Shown here: positions 1 through 10,153 of the stretch, one piece after another
Position numbering within the stretch: the stretch's first letter is position 1
How the letters are laid out: each line of letters begins with the position of its first letter
Source: Pseudomonas nitroreducens
GTDB lineage: Bacteria; Pseudomonadota; Gammaproteobacteria; Pseudomonadales; Pseudomonadaceae
Reading direction: 5' to 3'
Length of the DNA stretch: 64,000 nucleotides
Assembly: GCF_024170165.1 (NCBI RefSeq)
Contig: NZ_JALJXP010000001.1
Location: forward strand, 744,001-808,000
Position numbers and translations under genes: made by a program
The notes under the pieces: generated by a model
What the model saw: only the letters and a program-made list of their open reading frames with translations
What the model was told of the DNA's origin: nothing
Databases searched by the model: none

Positions 1-1
1 G

Positions 2-148
2 CGGCGGGAAATCCTCAATCGCCTGGCCGAGCGGCTGGCGCCTGGGGGACTGCTGGTGATCGGAGTGGGCGAGGTCGCCGATTGGCACCACCCGCTGCTC
101 GAACCGGTCGCCGATGAGCGCGTTCTGGCCTTTACCCGGAAGGGATGA
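2..148 (+). CDS. pilK: PilK, C-terminal fragment (CheR-type methyltransferase)
   Basis: Only the last 48 codons are present; the gene begins before the window. The tail reads as the final strands of a class I SAM-dependent methyltransferase (LAPGGLLVIGVGE, then ERVLAFTRKG and TGA). A CheR-type protein directly before chpA is what the P. aeruginosa pilGHIJK-chpABCDE cluster predicts; there PilK is the methyltransferase for the chemoreceptor PilJ. The fragment is too short to show SAM-binding residues, so the identity rests on position as much as on sequence. Confidence 0.72.
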   Translation, partial: RREILNRLAERLAPGGLLVIGVGEVADWHHPLLEPVADERVLAFTRKG

Positions 149-172
149 CACAGACACATGAGTGGAGTGGCT

Positions 173-3100
173 ATGGGTGATCGGCACGATTATGTCGCCC
201 TGGAATGGGTAAAAGGCGAGATTGCCGAAACGCTCAAGCAGGCGCGGCAAGCCCTCGAATCCTACGTCGAGAATCCCCAGGACCCGACGCGGATGGGCTT
301 TTGCCTGGCCTATATCCACCAGGTACGCGGCACGCTGCAGATGGTGGAATTCTACGGCGCGGCCCTGCTCGCCGAAGAGATGGAGTACCTGACCCAGGCG
401 CTGATCGACGGCACGACCTCCAGCCAGAGCGAAGCGCTGGAAGTGCTGATGCAGGCCATCCTGCAACTGCCGGCGTACCTCGAGCGCATCCAGAGCGCCC
501 GCCGCGACCTGCCGCTGGTGGTCCTGCCGCTGCTCAACGACCTGCGCACCGCCCGTGGCGAGAAGCTGCTGTCGGAAACCAGCCTGTTCTCCCCCGACCT
601 GTCCCGCGAATCCCCGGTATTGCCGGTGGACGCCCTGGCGCGTCTGCGCACCGCCGAACTGCCGGCGCTGCTGCGCAAGCTGCGGCAGATGCTGCAGGTG
701 GCCCTGGTCGGGGTCATCCGCAACCAGGACCTGCCGACCAATCTGGGCTACCTGGCGCGCGTCTTCGCCCGCCTCGAATCCCTGTGCAAGGACGCCCCGC
801 TGGGCCGCCTGTGGGTGATCGCCTCGGCGATGATCGAAGGCCTGGCCAACGGCAGCATCGCCAACGGCACCTCGGTACGTAACCTGCTGCGCCAGGTCGA
901 CCGCGAGTTCAAGCGCCTGGTCGACCAGGGCGCCGACGCCATGAACCAGCCGGCGCCGGACGAGCTGATCAAGAACCTGCTGTTCTACGTGGCCAAGGCC
1001 TCCGACCAGTCGCCGCGCGTGCGTGCGGTGAAGGACGAGTACCGCCTGGACGACGCCCTGCCGGGCGCGGCCCTGGTGGACGAGGAACGTGCCCGTCTCG
1101 CCGGCCCCGACCGCGACGCCATGCGCTCGGTGGTTGGCGCGCTGTGCGAGGAACTGGTGCGGGTCAAGGACAGCCTCGACCTCTTCGTGCGCAGCGACCG
1201 CAGCGGCTTCAGCGAACTGGGCAGCCTGCTGGCGCCGCTCAAGCAGATTGCCGACACCCTTGCCGTGCTGGGCTTCGGCCAGCCGCGCAAGGTCATCCTC
1301 GACCAGATCGACGTGGTCAGCGCGCTTGCCCATGGCCAGCGCCAGCCCAACGACGCGACCCTGATGGATGTCGCCGGCGCGCTGCTGTATGTCGAGGCCA
1401 CCCTGGCCGGCATGGTCGGCCCGAGCGAAGAGCCGGGCAGCGAAGAGAACGTACTGCCGACCACCGACGTCGAGCAGATCCACCAGGTGGTGATCAAGGA
1501 AGCGCGCAATGGCCTGGAGCTGGCCAAAGACGCGATCATCGAGTTCATCGCCTCGCAGTGGAACCATGAGCACCTGGCCCGCGTGCCGGAGCTGCTGACG
1601 CAGGTTCGCGGCGGCCTGGCGATGATCTCCCAGGAACGTGCGGCGAAACTGCTGGAAAACTGCAATCGCTACATCCAGGAACAGCTGCTGGTGCGCCAGG
1701 CCGTGCCGGACTGGCACAGCCTGGACACCCTGGCCGACGCCATCACCAGCGTCGAGTACTACCTCGAGCGCCTGTCGGAAGACCACAACACCCAGGGCGA
1801 CATGATTCTCGACGTGGCCGAGGAGAGCCTGGACAGCCTGGGCTACTCGCTCAAGCCGCGCCCGTCGATCCTCGACACCGAGCCGAGCGCCTTCGCGCCT
1901 GCACCTCTGGATAATCCGCTCGACGAGATCGACGTGCTGGCCGCCCAGCCGCTGGCCGAGCCGACCGAATCGGTGCCGGTGGAAGACGTCCCGGAACTGG
2001 CTGCGCCGCTGGAAATCGCCGACAGCTTCGAGCCGCAGAGCTTCGAGGCCGCGCCGCTGGAAGAGCCCTCGCCCGAACTGCATTCCGCGCTGGCCGCCAC
2101 TCAAGCGCCGGCATCGGTCGAGGAATCGACTGTCGAGCTGGCCGATTTAGACGCGCCGCAATCCGTCGCTGAAAGCGATGAGAGCTTCACCTTCGAATCC
2201 CTGGCGCCGGTCACCGAGCCGGCTGCCGTGGAAGAACCCGCGCTGCTGGCCGACTTCGACCTCCCGCTGGAGCCCGAAGCCCAGCCCGCCGGCGAAACCG
2301 AAGCCAGCTTCACCTTCGAAGCCCTGGAGCTGGACTCCGGCGTGCCTGCGGCCGAGCCGAGCGCCTGGAGCCTGGACGAAAGCGCGGCGCCGGACGTCGA
2401 GCCCGTTTCGGCCGAACTGACCGCACCGACTGCCACCCTGGAGCCGGAAAGCCTCAGCTGGGACATCGAACTGGAGCCGGCGGCACCGATCACCGACACC
2501 ACCCTGGCCGACGAAGGCTGGTCGCTGGATGACAGCCACAAGGCCGACAGCATCGAGTTCAGCCTCGACACGCTGGAGCAGGCGCCCGCGCAACCGCTGG
2601 CCGACGAGCTCAGCTGGAGCCTGGACGACGCCGCCCCGCTGGCCGAAGCGCCGCGCCTCGACGAGCCGGCCCAGGCGGAGCCTGCCGCAGCCGAACAGTC
2701 CTGGGAAACCCTGGACCTGACCGGCGCGCCGAGTGAAGCCCCGGCAACCCCGGAACTGCTCGAAGACTTTGCCAGCCTGCCGTCGCTGGAGGTCGCTGCG
2801 GCCCCGGTGGACGAGCTGACCTGGGACATGGAAGCGCTTACCCCGGCCGGCGAGAAGCCCGCCGAGGAAGACTGGTTCAGCGTCGACCTGAGCCAGCCGG
2901 CCGCCGAATCGCCCGCGCCTTCCCTGGAGCTGGACGAGCACTTCGCCAGCCTGGAAACGCTCGAACCCGCGCCGCTGGAATCCCTGGATGAGCTGAGCTT
3001 CGATGCCCCGCCGGCCACTGGCGAGCAGCCAGCGCCGGAAGCCTCGCTGGTCAGCGACGACAACTGGACCCTGGGTGAGCTGAGCGAACCCACCGCGCTG

Positions 3101-6100
3101 GAGGCCGGTGTCGACTTCAGCCTCGATGCACCGCTGCAGCTCGAACCGCTGGAGTCCCTGGCCGAAGTCGAAACCCCTGCTTTCCAGGCCGAAGCCTGGA
3201 GCGACGAAAACATCGCCGACCTGGACCTGCCGGAAGTCGAGCTGCCCAGCCCGCCGGTCGAGCCCGAGCCGGTCGCCGAGGCACCGGCCAGGCCGCTGTC
3301 CCTGGCCGAAGTCATGGCGGCTCCGGTCCAGGCGATCAACCCGCCTGCCCAGGACGTTCCGCCCAGCCTGCTGCCGCCGCCCGCCGACGAAGAGCCGATC
3401 GACGAAGAGCTGCGCGAAGTCTTCATCGAAGAAGCCGGTGAAGTGCTGGAAACCATCGGTGAGCACCTGCCGACCTGGCTGGCCAGCACCGACGACCGTG
3501 ACTCGCTGACCGAAATCCGCCGCGCCTTCCACACCCTCAAGGGCAGTGGCCGGATGGTCCGTGCGCTGGTGATCGGCGAGCTCGCCTGGTCCATCGAGAA
3601 CCTGCTCAACCGCGTGCTCGACCGCAGCATTGCCGCCTCGCCTGCCGTGCTGCAGGTGGTCCAGGACGTGGTCGCGCTGATGCCCGAACTGGTCGAGGAA
3701 TACGCCGCCAGCGCCCAGCGCCAGCGCGACGACGTCGACCGCCTGGCTGCCACCGCCCACGCCCTGGCCAAGGGTCAGCCGGTGCCGCCGCCCGGTGGCG
3801 GGCTGCCGGAGTCGGCGCCGCAGGTCGAGGACATCACCCCTGAACTGGCGGATGTCGAGGAGATTGCAGCGCAAGCGGCCAACGAGGGCCTCGACGGAAG
3901 CCTCGACCCGCAACTGCTGGAGATCTTCCGCAACGAAGCCGAAGCCCATCTGGAAACCCTGGTCGGCTTCCTCGCCGACTGTGCGCAGCAGCTGCCGCAG
4001 CCGGTGACCGATGACCTGCAGCGCGCCCTGCACACGCTCAAGGGCAGCGCGCACATGGCCGGCATCCTGCCGATCGCCGAAATCGCCACGCCGCTGGAGC
4101 GGCTGGTGAAGGAATTCAAGACCAACCTGCTGCAGGTCGACCTGCGCGAGGCCGAGCTGCTGCATGCCGCTGAAGGCCTGTTCCGCGTCGGTCTCGACCA
4201 GCTCGTCCAGGGCCGCCCGCTGGCGCCCATCGAGGGCAGCCCGGAACTGCTGGCGCGCATCGCGCAGATCCACCAGGAGCGCCTGGAGGCTGCCGAAGCC
4301 AAGCGTCGCGGCGACAGCGGCGAGGGCAGCGGCAACGACCCGCACCTGATCGGCATGTTCCTCGCCGAGGGCATGGACATCCTGCTCGACGCCGAAGACC
4401 TGCTGCGCCGCTGGCGCGAGCACCCGCAGGAGCGCCACGAGCTGGGCGCCCTCTACGACGAGCTGGAAACCCTCAGCCGTGGCGCGCAGATGGCCGAGCT
4501 GCCGCAGATGGCGGAACTCGCCGACGCGCTGCTGGCGGTCTACGGCGCTGTGCGCCAGGGTCGCCTGGAAACCGGCGATGCCTTCTTCTCCGCCGCCGAA
4601 ACCGCCCACGAGGCGCTGATCGGCATGATGGACCAGGTGGCTGCGGCCCTGCAGGTCAGCGCCCGCCCGGAGCAGGTCGAAGCGCTGCATCGCCTGCTGG
4701 ATGCACCCGCCGCCACAGCGGAAGAGCCCGCTAGCGCTCTGCAGGACGCCCCGGAGATCGAGTTCGTCGACCTGGAGAGCCTCACCTCCGAAGACTTCCC
4801 GGCCGAGGACGAGGAGTTCCTCCTGGGCGGCCGCCCGGTGGACGACGACAACCTGCCCGACGGCCTGAGCTGGTCGCCGCGCAACGACAATGACGGCGCC
4901 CCGCGCGGCGCCGCTGACGATGATGACGATGACGTCATCACCGCCGAGACCCCGCATGCGCACCAGGCTCCGCAGCAACCGCCGCGGGCATTGGACGAGG
5001 AAATGGTGGCGATCTTCCTCGAAGAGGCGGTGGACATCCTGGACAACGCCGGCCAGGCGCTGGACCAGTGGCTGGCCTCGCCCGAAGGCCTCGCTGCACT
5101 CTCGACCCTGCAACGCGACCTGCACACCCTCAAGGGTGGCGCGCGCATGGCGGAAATCCGCGAGATTGGCGATCTCTCCCATGAACTCGAATCGCTCTAC
5201 GAAGGCCTGCTGGACCATCGCTTCCAGCACAGCCAGCCGCTGGGCGACCTGCTGCGCACCTGCCACGACCGTCTGGCGACCCAGCTCGATCAGCTGCAGG
5301 CCAGCCAGGTGCTGGCCGACCCGGCCGACCTGGTGCAGACCATCCGCACCTTCCGCCAGAACCCGGCCGCCGGCCTGAACCTGCCGCAAGCCCTGGCTGC
5401 GCAGCAGGACGCCGTGGCCGAGCAGGACGAAACCCTCGAGCTGCCGCCCGTCATCGAGGACGACATCGAGCTGGAGCTGCCCGCCGAGGCAGAACCGCAA
5501 GCTGAAGTGGCGGAGGAACTCGAGGTAGCTGACCTGGGCGCCCTCGAGCCGGAAGAAAATGATTCTGCCGTCGAGACAGAGCAGGAGCTGGAGGCCTCGG
5601 CGCAGGACCTCGATCTGCAGACCTTCCTCGAAGCTGCCGAAGCCGAGGCTGCCGAGCTGTCGCAGGATGAGCCGCAGCCAGCCGGGCCGGACCTCGTCGA
5701 ACCGCTCGCTGCTGCTCCTGTGGCCTCGGGCGTCCAGGACAGCGAGTACGAGCTGGACGAAGACCGCGACCAGGAACTGGTGGAAATCTTCCTCGAGGAA
5801 GGTTTCGACATCCTCGAAAGCTCCTCCGGTGCCCTGCACCGCTGGATGGAAAATCCCGACAACAGCGTCGAGCTGGAAGCGCTGCAACGCGACCTGCACA
5901 CCCTCAAGGGCGGCGCGCGGATGGCCGAGATCCGCCCCATCGGCGATCTCTCCCACGAACTGGAATTCCTCTACGAAGGCCTCTGTGGCGGGCGCCTGCG
6001 CGCCAGCCCGACACTCTTCGAGCTGCTGCAGCGCTGCCATGACCGTCTCGCCGAGATGCTCGAGGCGGTCCAGCAGCATCGCCGGATTCCGGGAGGTGAA

Positions 6101-8593
6101 TCGCTGATCGACGCGATCCACCGATTTCGTGCCAATCCCGAAGAACAACTGAGTATCCCCAGCAGCGTCAGCCTGCACGCGATCAGTTCCGCCCATGCCG
6201 CGCCGGAAGGCCCGGAAGCCGACATCCTGGATATCTTCCTGGAAGAGGCCGACGACCTGCTCGAGGCCATGGAGCAGGCCCTGGGCCGCTGGGACGCCGA
6301 ACGCGAGAACGGTGCGCTCGACGAACTGCTGCGCATCCTCCACACCCTCAAGGGCGGTGCGCGCCTGGCTGGCCAGACCAGCCTCGGCGACCTGGCCCAT
6401 GACCTCGAGCAGCACCTGAGCGAAGCCCAGCAGCAGGGCGCGCCCTGGCCGGAAAGCCTGTTGATGGACGCGCAGTCCGGCTTCGAAGGCCTGCAGGCCG
6501 AAGTCGACCAGCTGCGTCTGCACCTGGGTGAAGTCGAGAGCGCCGAAAGCCAGCAGGAAGATATCGCCGAGGAACCGGTGGCCGAACAGCCAGCCCCGGT
6601 CAACCTGCCGGTACTGCCCGAAGCCATCATGGCCGCGGCCGTGCCGCAGCGCATCGATGCGCCGGTGGTGCTGCCCTTCGTCCGCCGTGCCCAGGAAGCC
6701 GCCCAGGAAGCCGCCGCGCGCCGCGCGCCGCAGGAACTGGTGAAGGTGCCCGCGCAACTGCTCGAAGGCCTGGTCAACCTGGCCGGTGAGACCTCGATCT
6801 TCCGCGGTCGCGTCGAGCAGCAGGTGAGCGACGTCGGTTCGACCCTCGGCGAGATGGACGCCACCATCGAGCGGGTACGCGACCAGCTGCGCCGCCTCGA
6901 CACCGAAACCCAGGCGCAGATCCTTTCGCGCCACCAAGCCGACGCCGAGCGCGCCGGCTACGAAGAATTCGACCCGCTGGAAATGGACCGCTACTCGCAG
7001 CTGCAGCAGCTTTCGCGTGCACTGTTCGAGTCCGCTTCCGACTTGTTCGACCTGAAAGAAACCCTCGCAGCCAAGAACCGCGACGCCGAGACCCTGCTGC
7101 TGCAACAGGCGCGGGTCAATACCGAGCTGCAGGAAGGCCTGATGCGCACCCGCATGGTGCCGTTCGACCGCCTGGTGCCGCGCCTGCGCCGGATCGTCCG
7201 CCAGGTGGCGGGTGAGCTGGGCAAGCAGGTCGAGTTCGTGGTCAGCAACGCCGAAGGCGAGATGGACCGTACCGTGCTCGAACGCATCGTCGCGCCGCTG
7301 GAGCACATGCTGCGCAACGCGGTCGACCACGGCATCGAGTCCGGCGAGGCGCGCCGCATCGCCGGCAAGGCCGAGCAGGGCACCATCCGCCTGACCCTGG
7401 GCCGCGAGGGTGGCGACATCCTCCTGACCCTCGCCGACGATGGCGCCGGCATCCGCCTCGAAGCAGTGCGCCGCAAGGCCATCGAACGCGGCCTGATGGC
7501 CGACGACAGCGAGCTGAACGACCACGAAGTGCTGCAGTTCATCCTCGAGGCCGGCTTCAGTACCGCCGAGAAGGTCACGCAGATTTCCGGCCGTGGCGTG
7601 GGCATGGACGTGGTGAACTCCGAGGTGAAACAGCTCGGCGGTTCCATGAGCATTCACTCCAGCGTCGGCGAAGGCACCCGGTTCGACATCCGCCTGCCGT
7701 TCACCGTGTCGGTGAACCGTGCGCTGATGGTGCTCTCCGGCGAGGACCTCTACGCCCTGCCGCTGAACACCATCGAAGGTATCGTGCGGGTCTCCCCGTA
7801 CGAGCTGGAAGCCCTCTACGAGCAGGCTGCCGCCGACGAGACCGGCGCCGCGCCGAGCTTCGAATACGCGGGCCAGAGCTATGAACTGAAATACCTGGGC
7901 GACCTGCTCAACAACGGCCAGCATCCCAAGCTGGTCGGGCAGTCGCTGCCGTTGCCGGTGATCCTCGTGCGCTCGGCGGACCACGCCGTGGCAGTGCAGG
8001 TGGATGCCCTGGCAGGCTCGCGGGAAATCGTGGTGAAGAGCCTCGGTGCGCAGTTCGCCGGCGTCAGCGGCATCTCCGGCGCGACCATCCTCGGTGACGG
8101 GCGCGTGGTGGTGATTCTCGACCTGCTGGCGACCATCCGCGTGCTCCATGCGCAGCATGTCCAGCACGCCCCGCGCCGCCAGCTGGCCGGCCCGGCCGCC
8201 GCGGAAATCGAGCACCAGCGCCCGACCCTGGTCATGGTGGTGGACGACTCGGTCACCGTGCGCAAGGTCACCAGCCGCCTGCTGGAGCGCAACGGCATGA
8301 ACGTGCTCACCGCCAAGGACGGGGTGGACGCCATCGCCCAGCTGCAGGAACACAAGCCCGACATCATGCTGCTGGACATCGAGATGCCGCGCATGGACGG
8401 CTTCGAGGTGGCCACCCTGGTGCGCCACGATGAACAGCTGAAGGACCTGCCGATCATCATGATTACCTCCCGTACCGGCGAGAAGCACCGTGACCGTGCC
8501 CTGGCCATCGGCGTCAACCAGTACCTGGGCAAGCCGTACCAGGAATCCGAGCTGCTGGAGAACATCCACAAGCTGGTGCAGGCCCATGTCTGA
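173..8593 (+). CDS. chpA: ChpA, multi-phosphotransfer CheA-type hybrid histidine kinase
   Basis: The central kinase of the Pil-Chp system that controls type IV pilus assembly and twitching; 2806 aa. Visible phosphotransfer domains carry His motifs near residues 47 (IHQVRGTL), 1119 (FHTLKGSGR), 1285 (LHTLKGSAH), 1649, 1908 and 2056 (LHTLKGGAR). A Ser-type equivalent lies near 1430 (LETLSRGAQMAEL). The CheA core follows, with an N-box at about 2375 (EHMLRNAVDHGIE), G-boxes, a CheW-like domain from about 2515 and a C-terminal receiver (VMVVDDSVTVR, phospho-Asp near 2735). Residues about 563-1075 form a Glu/Pro/Ala-rich linker, which makes the protein longer than the PAO1 form (about 2478 aa as I recall). 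An ATG also exists at 158, but the one at 173 has a GGAG 6-7 nt upstream and begins MGDRHDYVALEW as in P. aeruginosa. The stop overlaps chpB by 8 nt. Confidence 0.96.
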   Translation: MGDRHDYVALEWVKGEIAETLKQARQALESYVENPQDPTRMGFCLAYIHQVRGTLQMVEFYGAALLAEEMEYLTQALIDGTTSSQSEALEVLMQAILQLPAYLERIQSARRDLPLVVLPLLNDLRTARGEKLLSETSLFSPDLSRESPVLPVDALARLRTAELPALLRKLRQMLQVALVGVIRNQDLPTNLGYLARVFARLESLCKDAPLGRLWVIASAMIEGLANGSIANGTSVRNLLRQVDREFKRLVDQGADAMNQPAPDELIKNLLFYVAKASDQSPRVRAVKDEYRLDDALPGAALVDEERARLAGPDRDAMRSVVGALCEELVRVKDSLDLFVRSDRSGFSELGSLLAPLKQIADTLAVLGFGQPRKVILDQIDVVSALAHGQRQPNDATLMDVAGALLYVEATLAGMVGPSEEPGSEENVLPTTDVEQIHQVVIKEARNGLELAKDAIIEFIASQWNHEHLARVPELLTQVRGGLAMISQERAAKLLENCNRYIQEQLLVRQAVPDWHSLDTLADAITSVEYYLERLSEDHNTQGDMILDVAEESLDSLGYSLKPRPSILDTEPSAFAPAPLDNPLDEIDVLAAQPLAEPTESVPVEDVPELAAPLEIADSFEPQSFEAAPLEEPSPELHSALAATQAPASVEESTVELADLDAPQSVAESDESFTFESLAPVTEPAAVEEPALLADFDLPLEPEAQPAGETEASFTFEALELDSGVPAAEPSAWSLDESAAPDVEPVSAELTAPTATLEPESLSWDIELEPAAPITDTTLADEGWSLDDSHKADSIEFSLDTLEQAPAQPLADELSWSLDDAAPLAEAPRLDEPAQAEPAAAEQSWETLDLTGAPSEAPATPELLEDFASLPSLEVAAAPVDELTWDMEALTPAGEKPAEEDWFSVDLSQPAAESPAPSLELDEHFASLETLEPAPLESLDELSFDAPPATGEQPAPEASLVSDDNWTLGELSEPTALEAGVDFSLDAPLQLEPLESLAEVETPAFQAEAWSDENIADLDLPEVELPSPPVEPEPVAEAPARPLSLAEVMAAPVQAINPPAQDVPPSLLPPPADEEPIDEELREVFIEEAGEVLETIGEHLPTWLASTDDRDSLTEIRRAFHTLKGSGRMVRALVIGELAWSIENLLNRVLDRSIAASPAVLQVVQDVVALMPELVEEYAASAQRQRDDVDRLAATAHALAKGQPVPPPGGGLPESAPQVEDITPELADVEEIAAQAANEGLDGSLDPQLLEIFRNEAEAHLETLVGFLADCAQQLPQPVTDDLQRALHTLKGSAHMAGILPIAEIATPLERLVKEFKTNLLQVDLREAELLHAAEGLFRVGLDQLVQGRPLAPIEGSPELLARIAQIHQERLEAAEAKRRGDSGEGSGNDPHLIGMFLAEGMDILLDAEDLLRRWREHPQERHELGALYDELETLSRGAQMAELPQMAELADALLAVYGAVRQGRLETGDAFFSAAETAHEALIGMMDQVAAALQVSARPEQVEALHRLLDAPAATAEEPASALQDAPEIEFVDLESLTSEDFPAEDEEFLLGGRPVDDDNLPDGLSWSPRNDNDGAPRGAADDDDDDVITAETPHAHQAPQQPPRALDEEMVAIFLEEAVDILDNAGQALDQWLASPEGLAALSTLQRDLHTLKGGARMAEIREIGDLSHELESLYEGLLDHRFQHSQPLGDLLRTCHDRLATQLDQLQASQVLADPADLVQTIRTFRQNPAAGLNLPQALAAQQDAVAEQDETLELPPVIEDDIELELPAEAEPQAEVAEELEVADLGALEPEENDSAVETEQELEASAQDLDLQTFLEAAEAEAAELSQDEPQPAGPDLVEPLAAAPVASGVQDSEYELDEDRDQELVEIFLEEGFDILESSSGALHRWMENPDNSVELEALQRDLHTLKGGARMAEIRPIGDLSHELEFLYEGLCGGRLRASPTLFELLQRCHDRLAEMLEAVQQHRRIPGGESLIDAIHRFRANPEEQLSIPSSVSLHAISSAHAAPEGPEADILDIFLEEADDLLEAMEQALGRWDAERENGALDELLRILHTLKGGARLAGQTSLGDLAHDLEQHLSEAQQQGAPWPESLLMDAQSGFEGLQAEVDQLRLHLGEVESAESQQEDIAEEPVAEQPAPVNLPVLPEAIMAAAVPQRIDAPVVLPFVRRAQEAAQEAAARRAPQELVKVPAQLLEGLVNLAGETSIFRGRVEQQVSDVGSTLGEMDATIERVRDQLRRLDTETQAQILSRHQADAERAGYEEFDPLEMDRYSQLQQLSRALFESASDLFDLKETLAAKNRDAETLLLQQARVNTELQEGLMRTRMVPFDRLVPRLRRIVRQVAGELGKQVEFVVSNAEGEMDRTVLERIVAPLEHMLRNAVDHGIESGEARRIAGKAEQGTIRLTLGREGGDILLTLADDGAGIRLEAVRRKAIERGLMADDSELNDHEVLQFILEAGFSTAEKVTQISGRGVGMDVVNSEVKQLGGSMSIHSSVGEGTRFDIRLPFTVSVNRALMVLSGEDLYALPLNTIEGIVRVSPYELEALYEQAAADETGAAPSFEYAGQSYELKYLGDLLNNGQHPKLVGQSLPLPVILVRSADHAVAVQVDALAGSREIVVKSLGAQFAGVSGISGATILGDGRVVVILDLLATIRVLHAQHVQHAPRRQLAGPAAAEIEHQRPTLVMVVDDSVTVRKVTSRLLERNGMNVLTAKDGVDAIAQLQEHKPDIMLLDIEMPRMDGFEVATLVRHDEQLKDLPIIMITSRTGEKHRDRALAIGVNQYLGKPYQESELLENIHKLVQAHV

Positions 8594-9620
8594 GCAGAGC
8601 ACGCCGCGGATCGCGGTGATCGCCGATACCTCGCTGCAGCGTCATGTGCTGGCGCAGGCCCTGGCCGGCCATGGCTACCAGGTGGTACTCAACGCCGACC
8701 CGGCACGCCTTGAAAGCGAGCAGCTGGACGCCTGCGAGACCGACCTGTGGCTGGTCGACCTGGCGCAACAGGAAGATTCGCCGCTGGTGGACAACCTGCT
8801 GGAACAGTCGCGGGTCCCCGTGCTGTTCGGCGAAGGCCATGCTCCGGAGCGGCACTCCGAACATTACCCGCGCTGGGAACGCCGTCTGGTGTCCAAGTTG
8901 CGCAAGCTGGTGGGCGACCCCAGCGCTGGCGTTGGCCGCAGCCTGGCTGCGCTGCTCGACGAAGCACAGCGTCCGACCCGCGTGGCGCTGCCCGACGACC
9001 TCGCGGCCTCGCCGCTCAAGGCCGGTGAACCGGCGGCGCAGGTCTGGCTGCTGGCCGCCTCGCTGGGTGGTCCGGCGGCCGTGAAGACTTTCCTCGATGC
9101 ACTGCCCGGCGGCCTGCCGGTGGGCTTCCTGTATGCCCAGCACATCGACGCTTCCTTCGAGGCCAACCTGCCGCAAGCGGTTGGCCGCCACAGCCAGTGG
9201 CACGTCAACAGCGTGCGCGACGGCGACCCGGTGCGCTGCGGCGAAGTGGTGGTGGTGCCGATCTCCCGCGAACTGGGCTTCGACGGCTCGGCACGCATGC
9301 GCGTGGAGGATCGCAGCTGGCCGGAGCCCTACAGCCCGTCCATCGACCAGATGATGCTCAACCTCGCCCAGCAGTACGGCGATCGTTGTGGCGTGATCGT
9401 GTTCAGCGGCATGTGCAGCGATGGCAGCGCCGCCGCGGCCTACGTGCGCCGCCAGGGCGCGCCGATCTGGACCCAGCGCGCCGACAGCTGCGCCTGTTCC
9501 AGCATGCCCGACAGCCTGCGCGAAGGCGGCTACAGCACCCTTTCCGGCGACCCGCGCGAACTCGCGGCGGCGCTGGTCAATCATCTCGCCGAACAATGCG
9601 TCGGCGTAGTCACGCAGTGA
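8586..9620 (+). CDS. chpB: ChpB, CheB-type methylesterase
   Basis: Predicted protein-glutamate methylesterase that demethylates the pilus chemoreceptor PilJ; 344 aa. The C-terminal catalytic domain has the CheB triad: Ser159 in AASLGGPAA, His186 in YAQHIDAS and Asp279 in GMCSDGS. The N-terminal half (about 1-110) looks like a degenerate receiver (IADTSLQRHVL, WLVDLAQ) lacking the usual acidic pair and Lys, so phospho-activation is doubtful. The ATG at 8586 lies inside the end of chpA, giving an 8-nt overlap typical of coupled translation; a longer in-frame reading upstream is only chpA in another frame. chpC follows after 10 nt. Confidence 0.93.
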   Translation: MSEQSTPRIAVIADTSLQRHVLAQALAGHGYQVVLNADPARLESEQLDACETDLWLVDLAQQEDSPLVDNLLEQSRVPVLFGEGHAPERHSEHYPRWERRLVSKLRKLVGDPSAGVGRSLAALLDEAQRPTRVALPDDLAASPLKAGEPAAQVWLLAASLGGPAAVKTFLDALPGGLPVGFLYAQHIDASFEANLPQAVGRHSQWHVNSVRDGDPVRCGEVVVVPISRELGFDGSARMRVEDRSWPEPYSPSIDQMMLNLAQQYGDRCGVIVFSGMCSDGSAAAAYVRRQGAPIWTQRADSCACSSMPDSLREGGYSTLSGDPRELAAALVNHLAEQCVGVVTQ

Positions 9621-9630
9621 GATCGGACCG

Positions 9631-10146
9631 ATGAGTGATCTTCCCGTCGCCAATGCCGGCGTTGCCACTGGCGCTGTTGCCCATGGTGCCGCGGCCAACA
9701 CCGCCCCCAGCAGCCTGACCGCGCTGCTGGTGCCGCTGGCCGACCGCAACCTGCTGCTGCCCAACGTGGCGGTGGCCGAGCTGATCACCTACCGTGCCCC
9801 GCACCCGGTGGACGGCCTGCCGTCCTGGTACCTGGGCCAGGTGGCCTGGCGTGACCTGCGGCTGCCGTTGCTGTCCTTCGAGGCGGCCTCCGACGGCCAG
9901 GCCGAAGTCAGCCCCGGCGCGCGGGTGATCGTGGTCAACGCCCTGGGCGGACGGCCCAACGTGAAGTTCTTTGCCCTGCTGGTGCAGGGCATCCCGCGCT
10001 CGGTAAAGGTCGGCAGCGACCTCAAGCGCGCCGATGTGTCGCTGGCGCCGCTGGAGCTGGACGCGGTGGACCTGGGCGACGCCCAGGCGCGCATCCCCGA
10101 CCTGGCCGCGCTGGAGCAGAAGCTGGCCGACTCCGGCCTGATCTGA
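9631..10146 (+). CDS. chpC: ChpC, CheW-like coupling protein
   Basis: A CheW-domain protein of 171 aa, expected to couple chemoreceptors to ChpA. After an Ala-rich lead (residues 1-30) the CheW fold begins at LLVPLADRNLLLPNVAVAEL and continues with the SWYLGQVAWRDLRLPLLSFE segment, which matches the family's ligand-free coupling domain. No catalytic residues are expected. It lies 10 nt after chpB and 7 nt before chpD, so it is part of the same transcription unit. In P. aeruginosa chpC mutants are only mildly affected in twitching, consistent with an accessory adaptor beside PilI. Confidence 0.9.
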   Translation: MSDLPVANAGVATGAVAHGAAANTAPSSLTALLVPLADRNLLLPNVAVAELITYRAPHPVDGLPSWYLGQVAWRDLRLPLLSFEAASDGQAEVSPGARVIVVNALGGRPNVKFFALLVQGIPRSVKVGSDLKRADVSLAPLELDAVDLGDAQARIPDLAALEQKLADSGLI

Positions 10147-10153
10147 GTCCGCC

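Noticed and set aside
2147-8602. A 2151-codon open frame on the minus strand opposite chpA.
   Set aside because: It is a codon-bias artefact of the GC-rich chpA gene: no ribosome-binding site, no family similarity, His/Gln/Leu-rich composition typical of antisense frames.
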